NCBI RefSeq assembly: GCF_963678635.1
Contig: NC_087068.1
Coordinates: forward strand, 33,549,436 to 33,613,435
Direction: 5' to 3'
DNA: 64,000 bases
Origin: Symsagittifera roscoffensis
Taxonomy: Eukaryota; Xenacoelomorpha; Acoela; Convolutidae
In this document: positions 31,705 to 43,661 of the stretch, piece by piece
How the letters are laid out: each line of letters starts with the position of its first letter
Numbering within the stretch: position 1 is the stretch's first letter
Notes under the pieces: generated by a model
What the model was told of the DNA's origin: nothing
The model's database searches: none
The model's input: only the letters and a program-made list of their open reading frames with translations
Translations under genes and position numbers: made by a program

Positions 31705-32246
31705 TAAGTTGAGTTAATGAGGAAAAACAAGATTTACAGTTGAGAGAGAGAAAGTTGACGGTGGTTAAGATGAAATTATTGCATTTAGAGCTGAGAGAGG
31801 TGGTTGTTGACGGTAGTTAATTTGAAAATGAAATGATTTTCAGTTAAGAGAGAGAAGTAAGTTCAACTGGAATGTGTGGGTTTAACCAATCAGAATGGAT
31901 TTTCCTTATTTGGATTGTAGCTGTGTCCAATCACATTTCAGTTTCCTTTTTTGGATTTCTTATAGAAAACTTGGGTCCAATCGGAAACAAAGCTCCATTT
32001 TGGGTATTGTCGTTTGCAATCTCAGAAATGTTTATTTTTGTTCAAGTTGTCGTATCCAATCAGACAAAAGTTTACCTTTTAAGGACTTAAATCTTCCAAA
32101 TAAGTAGAAATATACACAAAACCAATCGCAAAAATAAAAGATCAAAAGTTGTTTGCTGTAAAAATAGGAAATATTGCCAATATAAGTAACAAAAGAAGGA
32201 AAATTAATAAATGTAGCATCTCTACATTTTTTTCATTTCTTATCAG
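31705..32246. promoter_or_regulatory. Divergent promoter-like spacer of an array unit with spaced CCAAT boxes
   Basis: It lies between the start of EHH (-) and the gene B-like exon (+). CCAAT boxes, all on the plus strand, lie at 31886, 31927, 31977, 32056 and (this unit only) 32122, spacing 41-79 bp. GAGAGAGAGA and TGACGGT words sit nearer EHH (31741-31830). The outer flank of the last unit (41521-41700) has changed sequence but kept the CCAATs, which suggests they matter. Repeats in every unit. Confidence 0.5.
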
Positions 32247-35200
32247 AAGCTTGCGTCCACTCAGACTCTTGGATCAGCTTTTTTGGAAAGGATTCGAAAA
32301 GTTCAAAACTCAAAGTATGAGACTGACTTGTTGAAAATTGTTGATTGTTTCATTGATGGTTATGGTACCGTAAATAGTGAGCGTATCAATTTTTCTATTA
32401 ATAATTGAATATTTGCTTATGAAAATCTTGTCAAAATTGTTTTTATTTAGTATCAAAAACTTTTTCAACGAATAAATATGTAATTTTCAACACGTGTGCA
32501 AAAATTAACTCAGAGTTTTTTCGCAAGATGCAAATTTTGGTTTGATTTTTTCAAGACGTTTGCAAAAATTTAATTAAACTTTTTTACTGTTAAATTAATG
32601 GTTAACCTTTTTCATAATTGCTGACTTTGAGTGCTATTCCCTATCTTAATACATTTTTTTCCTATCTTTTTGATCAAAATACATGCAAAAAGAATATTTT
32701 TTATGAGCAAAATTAAAACAAAGATTTTCATTTTCTTTAATTATTAACAGTGCAAGAAAATCCTCTTTCAATTCTCTTTAAAATGCGAAAATACTTATTG
32801 AAATTTTTCCTAATTTGCGAGATTTTCTTTAATTTTTTTAACGAGTGTGCAAAAAAATTATGAAAATTTTTGCATGGTGCAAAAATTAATGTAAAGTTTT
32901 TAACATGCTTGCAAAAATTGATTTAATTTTTCTGTCATCTTTCTAACAAAAATCTATAAAATTATTTACTAGATGCATAATTAGTTTAATTTTAAACAAA
33001 TTTTCACCATTGAAATTTCCTAATAAACTTTTCTATGATCTCTTTGTCCCTATCTCTTGAAAATAAATTTAGTAGGTGCAAAGGAATTAAATTACAAAGC
33101 ACAAGACAGTAACCAATTTATTTACAAATCAAAGAGCTGTCGAGCAGCTGAGTTCTCAAAACTTTGCAAGTTCTCAATGGAGCGCAAAGCTGGTCTTGCC
33201 TCCATCACTGGTGGTTCGCGGACTGGAGTTCTTGGCTCAGAGAACCCCTCATCCTCTTCGATGGTAATTGGGTTGTCCACAGATCCCTCTTCCCAAGGAG
33301 AGAGGAAATCGTCGAATGGTTGAGCCACATATCTAGAGTCAGGAATTTTGGGGTAGTTCATTTCCACACACATGCTCGGCCACTTCCTCCATCATTTTCA
33401 TTTCTCCAAGTTGATTCTCTGTAGGGGGTACTTGCGTTCAATGATGTTCGTTGAAATCCCTGCGCATGACCTGCACCATATGCCAGACTTGGATTGGGAT
33501 GTCCATTGGTGCCAGAAAAACTCCACAAACTGTTTCTCGCACTTGGATTTGTACTAAATCAGCCGAAAATTCCACCGAGAACATAAGGTTGTTGTTTTGT
33601 ACTGAGAAGATCATTTTGAGCAATAAGTTGAGTTAATGAGGAAAAACAAGATTTACAGTTGAGAGAGAGAAAGTTGACGGTGGTTAAGATGAAATTATTG
33701 CATTTAGAGCTGAGAGAGGTGGTTGTTGACGGTAGTTAATTTGAAAATGAAATGATTTTCAGTTAAGAGAGAGAAGTAAGTTCAACTGGAATGTGTGGGT
33801 TTAACCAATCAGAATGGATTTTCCTTATTTGGATTGTAGCTGTGTCCAATCACATTTCAGTTTCCTTTTTTGGATTTCTTATAGAAAACTTGGGTCCAAT
33901 CGGAAACAAAGCTCCATTTTGGGTATTGTCGTTTGCAATCTCAGAAATGTTTATTTTTGTTCAAGTTGTCGTATCCAATCAGACAAAAGTTTACCTTTTA
34001 AGGACTTAAATCTTCCAAATAAGTAGAAATATACACAAAAGCAATCGCAAAAATAAAAGATCAAAAGTTGTTTGCTGTAAAAATAGGAAATATTGCCAAT
34101 ATAAGTAACAAAAGAAGGAAAATTAATAAATGTAGCATCTCTACATTTTTTTCATTTCTTATCAGAAGCTTGCGTCCACTCAGACTCTTGGATCAGCTTT
34201 TTTGGAAAGGATTCGAAAAGTTCAAAACTCAAAGTATGAGACTGACTTGTTGAAAATTGTTGATTGTTTCATTGATGGTTATGGTACCGTAAATAGTGAG
34301 CGTATCAATTTTTCTATTAATAATTGAATATTTGCTTATGAAAATCTTGTCAAAATTGTTTTTATTTAGTATCAAAAACTTTTTCAACGAATAAATATGT
34401 AATTTTCAACACGTGTGCAAAAATTAACTCAGAGTTTTTTCGCAAGATGCAAATTTTGGTTTGATTTTTTCAACACGTTTGCAAAAATTTAATTAAACTT
34501 TTTTACTGTTAAATTAATGGTTAACCTTTTTCATAATTGCTGACTTTGAGTGCTATTCCCTATCTTAATACATTTTTTTTCCTATCTTTTTGATCAAAAT
34601 ACATGCAAAAAGAATATTTTTTATGAGCAAAATTAAAACAAAGATTTTCATTTTCTTTAATTATTAACAGTGCAAGAAAATCCTCTTTCAATTTTCTTTA
34701 AAATGCGAAAATACTTAATGAAAGTTTTCCTAATTTGCGAGATTTTCTTTAATTTTTTTAACGAGTGTGCAAAAAAATTATGAAAATTTTTGCATGGTGC
34801 AAAAATTAATGTAAATTTTTTAACATGCTTGCAAAAAATGATTTAAATTTTTTGTCATCTTTCTAACAAAAATCTATAAAATTATTTACTAGATGCATAA
34901 TTAGTTTAATTTTAAACAAATTTTCACCATTGAAATTTCTTAATAAACTTTTCTATGATCTCTTTGTCCCTATCTCTTGAAAATAAATTTAGTAGGTGCA
35001 AAGGAATTAAATTGCAAAGCACAAGACAGTAACCAATTTATTTACAAATCAAAGAGCTGTCGAGCAGCTGAGTTCTCAAAACTTTGCAAGTTCTCAATGG
35101 AGCGCAAAGCTGGTCTTGCCTCCATCGTTGGTGGTTCGCGGACTGGAGTTCTTGGCTCAGAGAACCCCTCATCCTCTTCGATGGTAATTGGGTTGTCCAC

Positions 35201-38200
35201 AGATCCCTCTTCCCAAGGAAAGAGGAAATCGTCGAATGGTTGAGCCACATATCTAGATTCAGGAATTTTGGGGTAGTTCATTTCCACACACATGCTCGGC
35301 CACTTCCTCCATCATTTTCATTTCTCCAAGTTGATTCTCTGTAGGGGGTACTTGCGTTCAATGATGTTCGTTGAAATCCCTGCGCATGACCTGCACCATA
35401 TGCCAGACTTGGATTGGGATGTCCATTGGTGCCAGAAAAACTCCACAAACTGTTTCTCGCACTTGGATTTGTACTAAATCAGCCGAAAATTCCACCGAGA
35501 ACATAAGGTTGTTGTTTTGTACTGAGAAGATCATTTTGAGCAATAAGTTGAGTTAATGAGGAAAAACAAGATTTACAGTTGAGAGAGAGAAAGTTGACGG
35601 TGGTTAAGATGAAATTATTGCATTTAGAGCTGAGAGAGGTGGTTGTTGACGGTAGTTAATTTGAAAATGAAATGATTTTCAGTTAAGAGAGAGAAGTAAG
35701 TTCAACTGGAATGTGTGGGTTTAACCAATCAGAATGGATTTTCCTTATTTGGATTGTAGCTGTGTCCAATCACATTTCAGTTTCCTTTTTTGGATTTCTT
35801 ATAGAAAACTTGGGTCCAATCGGAAACAAAGCTCCATTTTGGGTATTGTCGTTTGCAATCTCAGAAATGTTTATTTTTGTTCAAGTTGTCGTATCCAATC
35901 AGACAAAAGTTTACCTTTTAAGGACTTAAATCTTCCAAATAAGTAGAAATATACACAAAAGCAATCGCAAAAATAAAAGATCAAAAGTTGTTTGCTGTAA
36001 AAATAGGAAATATTGCCAATATAAGTAACAAAAGAAGGAAAATTAATAAATGTAGCATCTCTACATTTTTTTCATTTCTTATCAGAAGCTTGCGTCCACT
36101 CAGACTCTTGGATCAGCTTTTTTGGAAAGGATTCGAAAAGTTCAAAACTCAAAGTATGAGACTGACTTGTTGAAAATTGTTGATTGTTTCATTGATGGTT
36201 ATGGTACCGTAAATAGTGAGCGTATCAATTTTTCTATTAATAATTGAATATTTGCTTATGAAAATCTTGTCAAAATTGTTTTTATTTAGTATCAAAAACT
36301 TTTTCAACGAATAAATATGTAATTTTCAACACGTGTGCAAAAATTAACTCAGAGTTTTTTTGCAAGATGCAAATTTTGGTTTGATTTTTTCAACACGTTT
36401 GCAAAAATTTAATTAAACTTTTTTACTGTTAAATTAATGGTTAACCTTTTTCATAATTGCTGACTTTGAGTGCTATTCCCTATCTTAATACATTTTTTTT
36501 CCTATCTTTTTGATCAAAATACATGCAAAAAGAATATTTTTTTATGAGCAAAATTAAAGCAAAGATTTTCATTTTCTTTAATTATTAACAGTGCAAGAAA
36601 ATCCTCTTTCAATTTTCTTTAAAATGCGAAAATACTTAATGAAAGTTTTCCTAATTTGCGAGATTTTCTTTAATTTTTTTAACGAGTGTGCAAAAAAATT
36701 ATGAAAATTTTTGCATGGTGCAAAAATTAATGTAAATTTTTTAACATGCTTGCAAAAAATGATTTAAATTTTTTGTCATCTTTCTAACAAAAATCTATAA
36801 AATTATTTACTAGATACATAATTAGGTTAATTTTAAACAAATTTTCACCATTGAAATTTCTTAATAAACTTTTCTATGATCTCTTTGTCCCTATCTCGTG
36901 AAAATAAATTTAGTAGGTGCAAAGGAATTAAATTGCAAAGCACAAGACAGTAACCAATTTATTTACAAATCAAAGAGCTGTCGAGCAGCTGAGTTCTCAA
37001 AACTTTGCAAGTTCTCAATGGAGCGCAAAGCTGGTCTTGTCTCCATCACTGGTGGTTCGCGGACTGGAGTTCTTGGCTCAGAGAACCCCTCATCCTCTTC
37101 GATGGTAATTGGGTTGTCCACAGATCCCTCTTCCCAAGGAAAGAGGAAATCGTCGAATGGTTGAGCCACATATCTAGAGTCAGGAATTTTGGGGTAGTTC
37201 ATTTCCACACAGATGCTCGGCCACTTCCTCCATCATTTTCATTTCTCCAAGTTGATTCTCTGTAGGGGGTACTTGCGTTCAATGATGTTCGTTGAAATCC
37301 CTGCGCATGACCTGCACCATATGCCAGACTTGGATTGGGATGTCCATTGGTGCCAGAAAAACTCCACAAACTGTTTCTCGCACTTGGATTTGTACTAAAT
37401 CAGCCGAAAATTCCACCGAGAACATAAGGTTGTTGTTTTGTACTGAGAAGATCATTTTGAGCAATAAGTTGAGTTAATGAGGAAAAACAAGATTTACAGT
37501 TGAGAGAGAGAAAGTTGACGGTGGTTAAGATGAAATTATTGCATTTAGAGCTGAGAGAGGTGGTTGTTGACGGTAGTTAATTTGAAAATGAAATGATTTT
37601 CAGTTAAGAGAGAGAAGTAAGTTCAACTGGAATGTGTGGGTTTAACCAATCAGAATGGATTTTCCTTATTTGGATTGTAGCTGTGTCCAATCACATTTCA
37701 GTTTCCTTTTTTGGATTTCTTATAGAAAACTTGGGTCCAATCGGAAACAAAGCTCCATTTTGGGTATTGTCGTTTGCAATCTCAGAAATGTTTCTTTTTG
37801 TTCAAGTTGTCGTATCCAATCAGACAAAAGTTTACCTTTTAAGGACTTAAATCTTCCAAATAAGTAGAAATATACACAAAAGCAATCGCAAAAATAAAAG
37901 ATCAAAAGTTGTTTGCTGTAAAAATAGGAAATATTGCCAATATAAGTAACAAAAGAAGGAAAATTAATAAATGTAGCATCTCTACATTTTTTTCATTTCT
38001 TATCAGAAGCTTGCGTCCACTCAGACTCTTGGATCAGCTTTTTTGGAAAGGATTCGAAAAGTTCAAAACTCAAAGTATGAGACTGACTTGTTGAAAATTG
38101 TTGATTGTTTCATTGATGGTTATGGTACCGTAAATAGTGAGCGTATCAATTTTTCTATTAATAATTGAATATTTGCTTATGAAAATCTTGTCAAAATTGT

Positions 38201-41200
38201 TTTTATTTAGTATCAAAAACTTTTTCAACGAATAAATATGTAATTTTCAACACGTGTGCAAAAATTAACTCAGAGTTTTTTCGCAAGATGCAAATTTTGG
38301 TTTGATTTTTTCAACACGTTTGCAAAAATTTAATTAAACTTTTTTACTGTTAAATTAATGGTTAACCTTTTTCATAATTGCTGACTTTGAGTGCTATTCC
38401 CTATCTTAATACATTTTTTTTCCTATCTTTTTGATCAAAATACATGCAAAAAGAATATTTTTTTATGAGCAAAATTAAAGCAAAGATTTTCATTTTCTTT
38501 AATTATTAACAGTGCAAGAAAATCCTCTTTCAATTTTCTTTAAAATGCGAAAATACTTAATGAAAGTTTTCCTAATTTGCGAGATTTTCTTTAATTTTTT
38601 TAACGAGTGTGCAAAAAAATTATGAAAATTTTTGCATGGTGCAAAAATTAATGTAAATTTTTTAACATGCTTGCAAAAAATGATTTAAATTTTTTGTCAT
38701 CTTTCTAACAAAAATCTATAAAATTATTTACTAGATGCATAATTAGTTTAATTTTAAACAAATTTTCACCATTGAAATTTCTTAATAAACTTTTCTATGA
38801 TCTCTTTGTCCCTATCTCTTGAAAATAAATTTAGTAGGTGCAAAGGAATTAAATTGCAAAGCACAAGACAGTAACCAATTTATTTACAAATCAAAGAGCT
38901 GTCGAGCAGCTGAGTTCTCAAAACTTTGCAAGTTCTCAATGGAGCGCAAAGCTGGTCTTGCCTCCATCACTGGTGGTTCGCGGACTGGAGTTCTTGGCTC
39001 AGAGAACCCCTCATCCTCTTCGATGGTAATTGGGTTGTCCACAGATCCCTCTTCCCAAGGAAAGAGGAAATCGTCGAATGGTTGAGCAACATATCTAGAG
39101 TCAGGAATTTTGGGGTAGTTCATTTCCACACACATGCTCGGCCACTTCCTCCATCATTTTCATTTCTCCAAGTTGATTCTCTGTAGGGGGTACTTGCGTT
39201 CAATGATGTTCGTTGAAATCCCTGCGCATGACCTGCACCATATGCCAGACTTGGATTGGGATGTCCATTGGTGCCAGAAAAACTCCACAAACTGTTTCTC
39301 GCACTTGGATTTGTACTAAATCAGCCGAAAATTCCACCGAGAACATAAGGTTGTTGTTTTGTGCTGAGAAGATCATTTTGAGCAATAAGTTGAGTTAATG
39401 AGGAAAAACAAGATTTACAGTTGAGAGAGAGAAAGTTGACGGTGGTTAAGATAAAATTATTGCATTTAGAGCTGAGAGAGGTGGTTGTTGACGGTAGTTA
39501 ATTTGAAAATGAAATGATTTTCAGTTAAGAGAGAGAAGTAAGTTCAACTGGAATGTGTGGGTTTAACCAATCAGAATGGATTTTCCTTATTTGGATTGTA
39601 GCTGTGTCCAATCACATTTCAGTTTCCTTTTTTGGATTTCTTATAGAAAACTTGGGTCCAATCGGAAACAAAGCTCCATTTTGGGTATTGTCGTTTGCAA
39701 TCTCAGAAATGTTTATTTTTGTTCAAGTTGTCGTATCCAATCAGACAAAAGTTTACCTTTTAAGGACTTAAATCTTCCAAATAAGTAGAAATATACACAA
39801 AAGCAATCGCAAAAATAAAAGATCAAAAGTTGTTTGCTGTAAAAATAGGAAATATTGCCAATATAAGTAACAAAAGAAGGAAAATTAATAAATGTAGCAT
39901 CTCTACATTTTTTTCATTTCTTATCAGAAGCTTGCGTCCACTCAGACTCTTGGATCAGCTTTTTTGGAAAGGATTCGAAAAGTTCAAAACTCAAAGTATG
40001 AGACTGACTTGTTGAAAATTGTTGATTGTTTCATTGATGGTTATGGTACCGTAAATAGTGAGCGTATCAATTTTTCTATTAATAATTGAATATTTGCTTA
40101 TGAAAATCTTGTCAAAATTGTTTTTATTTAGTATCAAAAACTTTTTCAACGAATAAATATGTAATTTTCAACACGTGTGCAAAAATTAACTCAGAGTTTT
40201 TTCGCAAGATGCAAATTTTGGTTTGATTTTTTCAACACGTTTGCAAAAATTTAATTAAACTTTTACTGTTAAATTAATGGTTAACCTTTTTCATAATTGC
40301 TGACTTTGAGTGCTATTCCCTATCTTAATACATTTTTTTTCCTATCTTTTTGATCAAAATACATGCAAAAAGAATATTTTTTTATGAGCAAAATTAAAGC
40401 AAAGATTTTCGTTTTCTTTAATTATTAACAGTGCAAGAAAATCCTCTTTCAATTTTCTTTAAAATGCGAAAATACTTAATGAAAGTTTTCCTAATTTGCG
40501 AGATTTTCTTTAATTTTTTTAACGAGTGTGCAAAAAAATTATGAAAATTTTTGCATGGTGCAAAAATTAATGTAAATTTTTTAACATGCTTGCAAAAAAT
40601 GATTTAAATTTTTTGTCATCTTTCTAACAAAAATCTATAAAATTATTTACTAGATGCATAATTAGTTTAATTTTAAACAAATTTTCACCATTGAAATTTC
40701 TTAATAAACTTTTCTATGATCTCTTTGTCCCTATCTCTTGAAAATAAATTTAGTAGGTGCAAAGGAATTAAATTGCAAAGCACAAGACAGTAACCAATTT
40801 ATTTACAAATCAAAGAGCTGTCGAGCAGCTGAGTTCTCAAAACTTTGCAAGTTCTCAATGGAGCGCAAAGCTGGTCTTGCCTCCATCACTGGTGGTTCGC
40901 GGACTGGAGTTCTTGGCTCAGAGAACCCCTCATCCTCTTCGATGGTAATTGGGTTGTCCATAGATCCCTCTTCCCAAGGAAAGAGGAAATCGTCGAATGG
41001 TTGAGCCACATATCTAGAGTCAGGAATTTTGGGGTAGTTCATTTCCACACACATGCTCGGCCACTTCCTCCATCATTTTCATTTCTCCAAGTTGATTCTC
41101 TGTAGGGGGTACTTGCGTTCAATGATGTTCGTTGAAATCCCTGCGCATGACCGGCACCATATGCCAGACTTGGATTGGGATGTCCATTGGTGCCAGAAAA

Positions 41201-41520
41201 ACTCCACAAACTGTTTCTCGCACTTGGATTTGTACTAAATCAGCCGAAAATTCCACCGAGAACATAAGGTTGTTGTTTTGTACTGAGAAGATCATTTTGA
41301 GCAATAAGTCGAGTTAATGAGGAAAAACAAGATTTACAGTTGAGAGAGAGAAAGTTGACGGTGGTTAAGTTGAAATTATTGCATTTAGAGCTGAGAGAGG
41401 TGGTTGTTGACGGTAGTTAATTTGAAAATAAAATGATTTTCAGTTAAGAGAGAGAAGTAAGTTCAACTGGAATGTGTGGGTTTAACCAATCAGAATGGAT
41501 TTTCCTTATTTGGATTGTAG

Positions 41521-41829
41521 TCGTGTCCAATCAGATTTTAGTTTCCTTTTATGGAGTTCTTAAAGAAAACTCGTGTCCAATTGGAAACAAAGCTCCATTT
41601 TACACATTGTGGTTTCCAATCACAAAAATGTTCATTTTTGTTCAAGTTGTCGTTTCCAATCAGAGAAACCTTTTAAGGACTTAAGTCTTCCAAATAAGTA
41701 AAAATATACACAAAAGCAATCGCAAAAATAAATGACTAAAAGTTGTTTGCTGTAAAAATAAGAAATATTGCCGATATAAGTAACAAAAGAAAAAAAATAA
41801 TAAAAGTAGCATCTCTGCAAGTCTTCTCA
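41521..41829. promoter_or_regulatory. Right flank of the array, diverged unit promoter
   Basis: Sequence is array-like but clearly more diverged than the units are from one another; the same version occurs at 63730-64000. CCAAT boxes lie near 41527, 41577, 41608 and 41659. A minus-strand acceptor TTCTTATTTTTACAG near 41750-41764 is shared with the left arm. Confidence 0.5.
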
Positions 41830-42135
41830 TCAAGTTAACTGAATTTTTTGTATATAATCGATGAGAAATTGCTGATTTTTCAGCAGATATTCAAGTTCTT
41901 TGATTTTGATGTAGATTTGAGATGATAACTCAAAGTTGACGAATTTTTCAAAGCAAATCTCTGGAAATCTGATACCAAACCTGATCATGCAAGATTTTGA
42001 ACTTTAAAAATCTTTTAAAAAAATGCAGGAATAAAGAACTTTGCTGGGGCGTTTTGACAAATTTGGGAGTTGGGTAGGGAATAAAAAGAGTCTTTGAAAT
42101 ATTATCGTACGACTTTTTTATTAATTTAAAGTTTT
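41830..42135 (-). CDS. Small gene 'KDSF', right-arm copy (partial or broken)
   Basis: After a TTTATTTTAG acceptor (ending 42136), the minus strand reads through KDSF, then in a shifted frame IPYPTPK, TPQQSSLF, then PEICFEKFVNFELSSQ and IKIKELEYLLKNQQFLIDY and ends IQKIQLT, TGA at 41830. One frame change near 42090 and another near 42000 are needed relative to the left arm; a short GT...AG intron could explain the second. Same strand as EHH, divergent from the zinc-finger gene. No family recognised. Confidence 0.4.
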
Positions 42136-42261
42136 CTAAAATAAATAAAATTTCTTTTCTAGTCAGGTGTAACTCAGCAGTAAGTTAATCACTTTGATAC
42201 GCAATATGTGGATCAAAAAAAAATTCTTTGATTGAGTAAGTTTCCCTAAAGAGACCTTTAC

Positions 42262-42350
42262 TTAGTCGAAGAACTCTATTTGGACAACACGAACGTCCAA
42301 AAAATTGTGAAAAAAGTAAGAATCTACATCTATTTCATCAATAAGAAATC
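42262..42350 (-). CDS. Small conserved ORF 'EIDVD', right-arm copy
   Basis: The minus strand reads FLIDEIDVDSYF, NFLDVRVVQIEFFD, TAA (42264-42262), GTAAAG. It matches the left-arm ORF at 5085-5216 at most residues including the stop. Only ~28 codons are open before an upstream TGA, so an upstream exon or decay must be assumed. Confidence 0.35.
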
Positions 42351-42404
42351 ACACGGAGTTTTTTCTTTTTTCTTGTAGAGTAATTCGAGGAAGTTCAAAG
42401 GCTT

Positions 42405-42720
42405 TTTAATTGACATTCTTCAAAAATGAATATTTTGGATCCAAAGTTATGTCTAGAAACTGCTTAGTTCTGATTGGTTAGAATGGCGATTTTGGATCCA
42501 AAGTTATGTCTAGAAACTGCTTAGTTCTGATTGGTTAGATTGGGATAGAATGACGTCATTATCACAAAAGGAACATTGCGTAGGCGGTGACGTCACTTCT
42601 ATTCAAAGAATGACGTCATTGCCATAAAAAGATAATTGCGTAGGCGTCATTGATGGTATAAATACACTTATTTTATTGGGTTAAATCATTCATTTGTTTG
42701 CCAATCAGAAACAGTCAATT
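42405..42720 (+). promoter_or_regulatory. Divergent promoter with CRE, inverted CCAAT and TATA boxes
   Basis: A 57-bp direct repeat (starting TTTTGGATCCAAAG, at 42433 and 42490) ends each time in CTGATTGGTTAG, an inverted CCAAT box. Three perfect TGACGTCA CRE sites follow at 42551, 42588 and 42611, plus GGCGTCAT at 42644, then TATAAATA at 42657-42664 and a CCAAT at 42701. TTGCGTAGGCG occurs twice (42576, 42636). This density of sites is typical of viral early or strong promoters. It faces the zinc-finger gene; the other side faces the EIDVD/KDSF ORFs. Confidence 0.7.
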
Positions 42721-42768
42721 AAATTTTACTTCAAATTTTACTTTTCGTTACTTCACGAAAAGAAAAAA

Positions 42769-42841
42769 GTAAGTATTTTCATTCAATTGTTACTTTAAGT
42801 TTTTAATTTTGGAACATTTCTAACTTCCCAATTATTTTTAG
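42769..42841 (+). other. 5' untranslated intron (73 nt) of the zinc-finger gene
   Basis: AAAAAA|GTAAGTATTTTC at 42769 and AATTATTTTTAG| at 42841 are good donor and acceptor sites, about 100 bp downstream of the TATA box and 30 nt before the ATG at 42871. The acceptor region is conserved in the decayed left arm. Confidence 0.6.
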
Positions 42842-42870
42842 ATAAAGCCTGCCCTTAACCAAAAAGAGAA

Positions 42871-43661
42871 AATGAAGTGTGAGGACTGTACACAGGAATA
42901 CAGGAGAGCTGATGCAGCGAGACATCGAAAAAGATGTGAAAAACAAAAGGAAAATAAGTGTCCAAACTGTCATTTTTATACAAAGAGCAAAGAGGAGATG
43001 GGTTATCATGTTGCGAAGAAGCATGCTCAACCAAGTTCAAAGCAGTCGACAGTTTGTCCTTCTTGTGAACAGGAGTTCCCAAGTTACTACTCTCTCCAAC
43101 AACATCGGAGACAAGAACAGGGAGCAAAACAACGGAAACACAGTGATACTGTAGCGGACTTGAATAAGATTCTGGAGGAAGAAGGGGAAGATGGTGAAAA
43201 GCTGAAGGAGGAACTTAGTGCTTGTCAACATTTTTTGGTGGATACGGAGCTGGAAAATGGGAGACATAAGGTATTTAACTTTCAAATGTCCAAATTAGAT
43301 ACTAAAATAATCAACGAGAAACTAGAGGAAGTCTTCAATAAGCTTGATTCTGCAGCTAAAATCAACATTGCTCTGGGTTTTGTACTTCGAAACCTTGAGA
43401 CTGGTGAATATCGATATTTCTACGCCCATGAAAACAATACTCTGTTTGAAAAATCCCACTTACTTTGTACGAAAGCGGATTTGATAACAATCCAAGGAAA
43501 AGTAGAAAAATTTGATATTGTGGAGCAATGTACCCAAGAACGCCAGAACACAAAGTGGCGATTCAAGTTGATTACTAACGTTAAGTTTTTTGCTGCTTTG
43601 CTGAAAAACATCCCCATGGGATGTCCGGACTCTGTTTTACCCGAAATTTATTACGACACAC
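42871..43661 (+). CDS. Zinc-finger protein, N-terminal part of a Polinton-type polymerase-associated protein; split by the provirus
   Basis: ATG at 42871, chosen because it follows the intron and matches the first finger. Cys/His fingers: CEDC ... HRKRC, CPNC ... YHVAKKH, CPSC ... LQQHRRQ (about 1-95), then an acidic linker and a ~130-residue domain (DTKIINEKLEEVFNKL ... FVLRNLETGEYRYFYAHENN ... WRFKL) and a tail MGCPDSVLPEIYYDT. At codon ~264 the reading enters the provirus LTR and stops. The continuation is at 62567. From memory this domain order (fingers, this domain, then a CLFRALA segment) is found in invertebrate proteins that continue into type-B DNA polymerase. It is driven by the CRE/TATA promoter upstream. 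Confidence 0.6.
43658..43661. other. Target-site duplication, left (ACAC)
   Basis: ACAC immediately precedes the TG of the left LTR and is repeated right after the CA of the right LTR at 62563-62566. Four bp is usual for Ty3/gypsy and errantivirus integration. Confidence 0.85.

Larger units (their letters stand above)
29986..41520. repeat. Tandem array: six units of ~1.92 kb
   Basis: A landmark word (TCAATGGAGCGCAAAGC) occurs at 31256, 33175, 35095, 37016, 38937 and 40856, a period of 1919-1921 bp. The array starts and stops at the same word, TTTGGATTGTAG, so it spans six whole units (11,535 bp). Units differ by a handful of changes. Each contains a gene B-like 3' exon (+), the AT-rich TGCAAAAATT spacer, an EHH pseudogene (-), and a promoter-like spacer with GAGAGAGAGA and CCAAT boxes. 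Small shared variants (for example GAAAGTTTTCC in units 3-6) suggest growth by unequal exchange. Confidence 0.92.
27407..43661. mobile_element. Right arm: remains of a Polinton/adintovirus-like DNA element with an expanded internal array
   Basis: It is a compact gene cluster with divergent pairs: PC4-like (-) and gene A/B (+) over a 204-bp promoter; EHH (-) and gene B-like (+) within the array; KDSF/EIDVD (-) and the zinc-finger gene (+) over a CRE/CCAAT/TATA promoter. The word TGCGTAGGCG occurs in the first promoter and twice in the last, tying them together. The zinc-finger gene, with its second half at 62567, resembles N-terminal parts of large proteins linked to Polinton-type DNA polymerase B; this link is from memory of family patterns. 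I did not find capsid, ATPase, protease or integrase genes, so the class assignment is tentative. Confidence 0.45.

Noticed and set aside
29986-41520. The six-unit array as a pure assembly artefact
   Set aside because: Units differ at many single positions with shared and private variants, as expected of real duplicates; copy number still needs long reads.
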